Shown one piece after another: positions 38,656-40,213 of a stretch of DNA of 40,213 bases; position 1 is the first letter of the stretch; the number at the start of each line of letters is the position of its first letter. The notes under the pieces are model-generated. The model was not told the DNA's origin. It did not search any database and was given only the letters and a program-made list of their open reading frames with translations. This stretch comes from Gemmatimonadota bacterium. Its GTDB lineage: Bacteria > Gemmatimonadota > Gemmatimonadetes > Gemmatimonadales > GWC2-71-9. A program made the position numbers and the translations under genes. The DNA is taken from the NCBI GenBank assembly GCA_029862925.1, contig JAOTWJ010000014.1, positions 1 to 40,213 on the forward strand. The letters are read 5' to 3'.

Positions 38656-40142
38656 GCCATCCACAGCAGGCGTCACCGCTCGACCGGTTCCTCCGGCTGT
38701 TCACGGACATCCGGCCTGGCGAGGCGGCGACGGCGCTGCTCCTGGCGCTCAACGTCTTTCTCTTCCTGTCGTCGTATTATGTCGCCAAGGTCCTGCGCGA
38801 GCCGCTGATCCTGGCCGGCGGCGGCACCACGCTCACGGGCCCGCAGCTCAAGAGCTATACGGCCACCGGCGCGGCGCTGCTGCTCCTGATCGCGGTCCCG
38901 GCGTACGGGGCACTCGCGGGCCGCGTCCCGCGCCGCCGTCTCATCAACATCGTGACAGCCATCTTCCTCGCATGCTTCGCGGTGTTCTTCGCTCTCGCCC
39001 AAACCGGCCTCCCCATCGGGGTGCCGTTCTTCGTGTTCGTGGCCGTGTTCAACGTGATGATCGTGGCGCAGTTCTGGGCGTTCGCGAACGACGTGTACAC
39101 GGAAGAGGAAGGCAAGCGGCTCTTTCCCATCGTGGGGGTCGGCGCCTCGGCCGGTGCCGTCGCCGGCTCGGTGCTCGCCGGCCGATTGATCGAGCCTCTC
39201 GGGCTCAACATGCTGTTCCTGGTGGCGGGCGCCATTCTCGTGGCCGCCACCATAATCACCAACGTGCTGGATCGCCGCGAGCGGCGGCGGACCGAGACAC
39301 AGCAGCCCGACGCGCTCACGAGCGGCCTGCTCCCGGCGGCGACCGGCCAGTATCGCGCCGCCACGGGCGAGTTCAAGACCGTGACGGCGGAGTACCGGCG
39401 GGAAACCGGGCAGTTCCGCGCCGTGAAGTCCGAGGAAGATGCGGCAGCCGTGGTCGAGGAAGAAGCCGAGGAGGTCAAGAGCACCGGCAACGCGTTTCAG
39501 CTCGTGTTCCGGAACCGCTATCTCCTGTTGATCGGCTTCCTCGTGATGTTCCTGAACTGGGTCAACACGAATGGCGAGTTCATCCTCGGCGACACGGTGA
39601 CGCTGCTGGCCCAGGAGGCCGTGGCCGCGGGCCGTGCCGGCGGACTCACGGTAGGCCAGTACATCGGGCAGTTCTACTCGAGCTACTTCACCGGTGTCAA
39701 CATCGCGGTGCTCCTGATCCAGCTGTTCCTGGTCTCCCGGGCGCTCAAGTACCTGGGCGTGCGCGGCAGCCTGCTCGTGTTGCCGATCATCGCGCTGGGC
39801 GGTTATGCGCTGCTGGCGTTCGTGCCGGTGCTGGCGGCGATTCGGTGGACCAAGACACTGGAGAACAGCACCGACTACTCGCTCAACAACACGGTGCGCC
39901 ACACCCTGTTCCTCCCCACGACCCGCGAGGAGAAGTACAAGGGGAAGCAGGCGACCGACGCCTTCTTCCATCGCGCGGGGGACGTGCTCAGCTCACTCAC
40001 CGTGTTCGTGGGCTCGGGGCTCCTGGCGCTCGGTGCGCAGCGGCTGGCGCTGGTCAACCTGGCGCTCGTGGTGGTGTGGCTGGTGATCGCCGTCTCGATC
40101 GGCCGGCGGTATAACCGGCTCGCGGCGACGACGGCGAGCTGA
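38652..40142 (+). CDS. ATP/ADP-translocase-family (AAA) major facilitator transporter
   Basis: A 496-aa inner-membrane transporter with about twelve helices. The N-terminal KVLREPLILAGGG, the NDVYTEEEGKRLFPIVGVGASAGAVAG stretch (split about 146-172) and the later SLNNTVRHTLFLPTTREEKYKGKQ region are characteristic of the nucleotide exchange family known from plastids and intracellular bacteria; free-living members have unsettled substrates. The central cytosolic loop (about 208-283) carries four 7-residue repeats and an acidic helix. GTG 38652 overlaps the kinase stop as GTGA. Real nucleotide transport is possible but unproven; a broader solute or anion role is the alternative. Confidence 0.88.
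   Translation: MSHPQQASPLDRFLRLFTDIRPGEAATALLLALNVFLFLSSYYVAKVLREPLILAGGGTTLTGPQLKSYTATGAALLLLIAVPAYGALAGRVPRRRLINIVTAIFLACFAVFFALAQTGLPIGVPFFVFVAVFNVMIVAQFWAFANDVYTEEEGKRLFPIVGVGASAGAVAGSVLAGRLIEPLGLNMLFLVAGAILVAATIITNVLDRRERRRTETQQPDALTSGLLPAATGQYRAATGEFKTVTAEYRRETGQFRAVKSEEDAAAVVEEEAEEVKSTGNAFQLVFRNRYLLLIGFLVMFLNWVNTNGEFILGDTVTLLAQEAVAAGRAGGLTVGQYIGQFYSSYFTGVNIAVLLIQLFLVSRALKYLGVRGSLLVLPIIALGGYALLAFVPVLAAIRWTKTLENSTDYSLNNTVRHTLFLPTTREEKYKGKQATDAFFHRAGDVLSSLTVFVGSGLLALGAQRLALVNLALVVVWLVIAVSIGRRYNRLAATTAS
39339..39422 (+). repeat. Four heptad repeats in the transporter's cytosolic loop
   Basis: Residues 230-257 of the transporter read ATGQYRA, ATGEFKT, VTAEYRR, ETGQFRA, a fourfold [x]T[G/A][Q/E][Y/F][R/K][x] unit. 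The DNA copies differ, so the period is kept at protein level. The loop is cytosolic by topology. Thr and Tyr in each unit are possible phosphosites. Confidence 0.75.
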
Positions 40143-40171
40143 ACTGGTCGCTCTCGACCTTGGCGGCGGCC

Positions 40172-40185
40172 GCGTGGCGCCACGC
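40172..40185. other. 14-bp perfect palindrome after the transporter gene
   Basis: GCGTGGCGCCACGC reads the same on both strands, 30 bases after the stop at 40142. It could be a terminator stem or an operator for a gene beyond the edge. The rest of 40143-40213 shows no gene start. Confidence 0.3.
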
Positions 40186-40213
40186 ACTACTCTCCCACCT
40201 CCCGCACGCTCGC

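Noticed and set aside
1-40213. tRNA, rRNA, CRISPR, insertion sequence or phage genes
   Set aside because: I saw no cloverleaf-like segment, regular spacer repeats, transposase motif or integrase motif by reading; a covariance-model scan was not possible.

Overview
This window is about 40 kb of a very GC-rich bacterial chromosome with almost no non-coding space. I read it as core chromosome of a free-living, double-membraned bacterium. The lipoproteins, Omp85-like barrels, a PilB motor, an ECF sigma factor and very frequent stop/start overlaps would fit Gemmatimonadota or a relative. That placement is inference from gene style, not from a marker gene. I saw no tRNA, rRNA, insertion sequence, phage gene or CRISPR array.

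Layout. (1) 1-1670, plus strand: the end of clpX, engB and a small lipoprotein. (2) 1918-4853, plus: a hexapeptide acyltransferase coupled to a hybrid histidine kinase. (3) 9230-4847, minus: an outer-membrane barrel protein followed by a PilB-type ATPase that carries its own receiver domain. (4) 9168-12978, plus: a lipoprotein, trpE and an FHA-GAF-adenylate cyclase. (5) 18308-12960, minus: an HD-GYP response regulator, glmM, glmS, dtd and maf. (6) 18410-25844, plus: a trans-sulfuration PLP enzyme, an M48 peptidase, purD, mutM, a zinc-ribbon zincin, a short UvrC-like nuclease and a CaCA antiporter. (7) 27308-25934, minus: menG, a possible Pro/Arg-rich mini-gene and a YfcE-type phosphoesterase. 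(8) 27394-30665, plus: an ECF sigma factor, a likely membrane regulator and two secreted or membrane envelope proteins, closed by a strong hairpin. (9) 30758-40142, plus: a small membrane protein, an ABC ATPase, DinB, DUF302, MscL, a periplasmic phosphoesterase, a kinase-like/Omp85 protein, a membrane Ser/Thr kinase and an ATP/ADP-translocase-family transporter.

Three sets look most worth following. First, 21934-24858 joins a base-excision glycosylase, a HELGH zincin with four zinc ribbons and a truncated UvrC; this could be a repair cassette that handles protein-blocked DNA. Second, 33305-37019 places a calcineurin-type phosphoesterase next to an outer-membrane protein whose periplasmic part has CotH/HipA-like kinase signatures. 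Third, 37021-40142 couples a membrane Ser/Thr kinase to a nucleotide transporter whose cytosolic loop carries four heptads rich in Thr and Tyr/Phe, which look like possible phosphosites.

Regulation is visible mainly as translational coupling: a dozen junctions are 4-base GTGA or ATGA overlaps. A few weak promoter-like motifs, including GAAAC...CGT pairs, are listed at low confidence.
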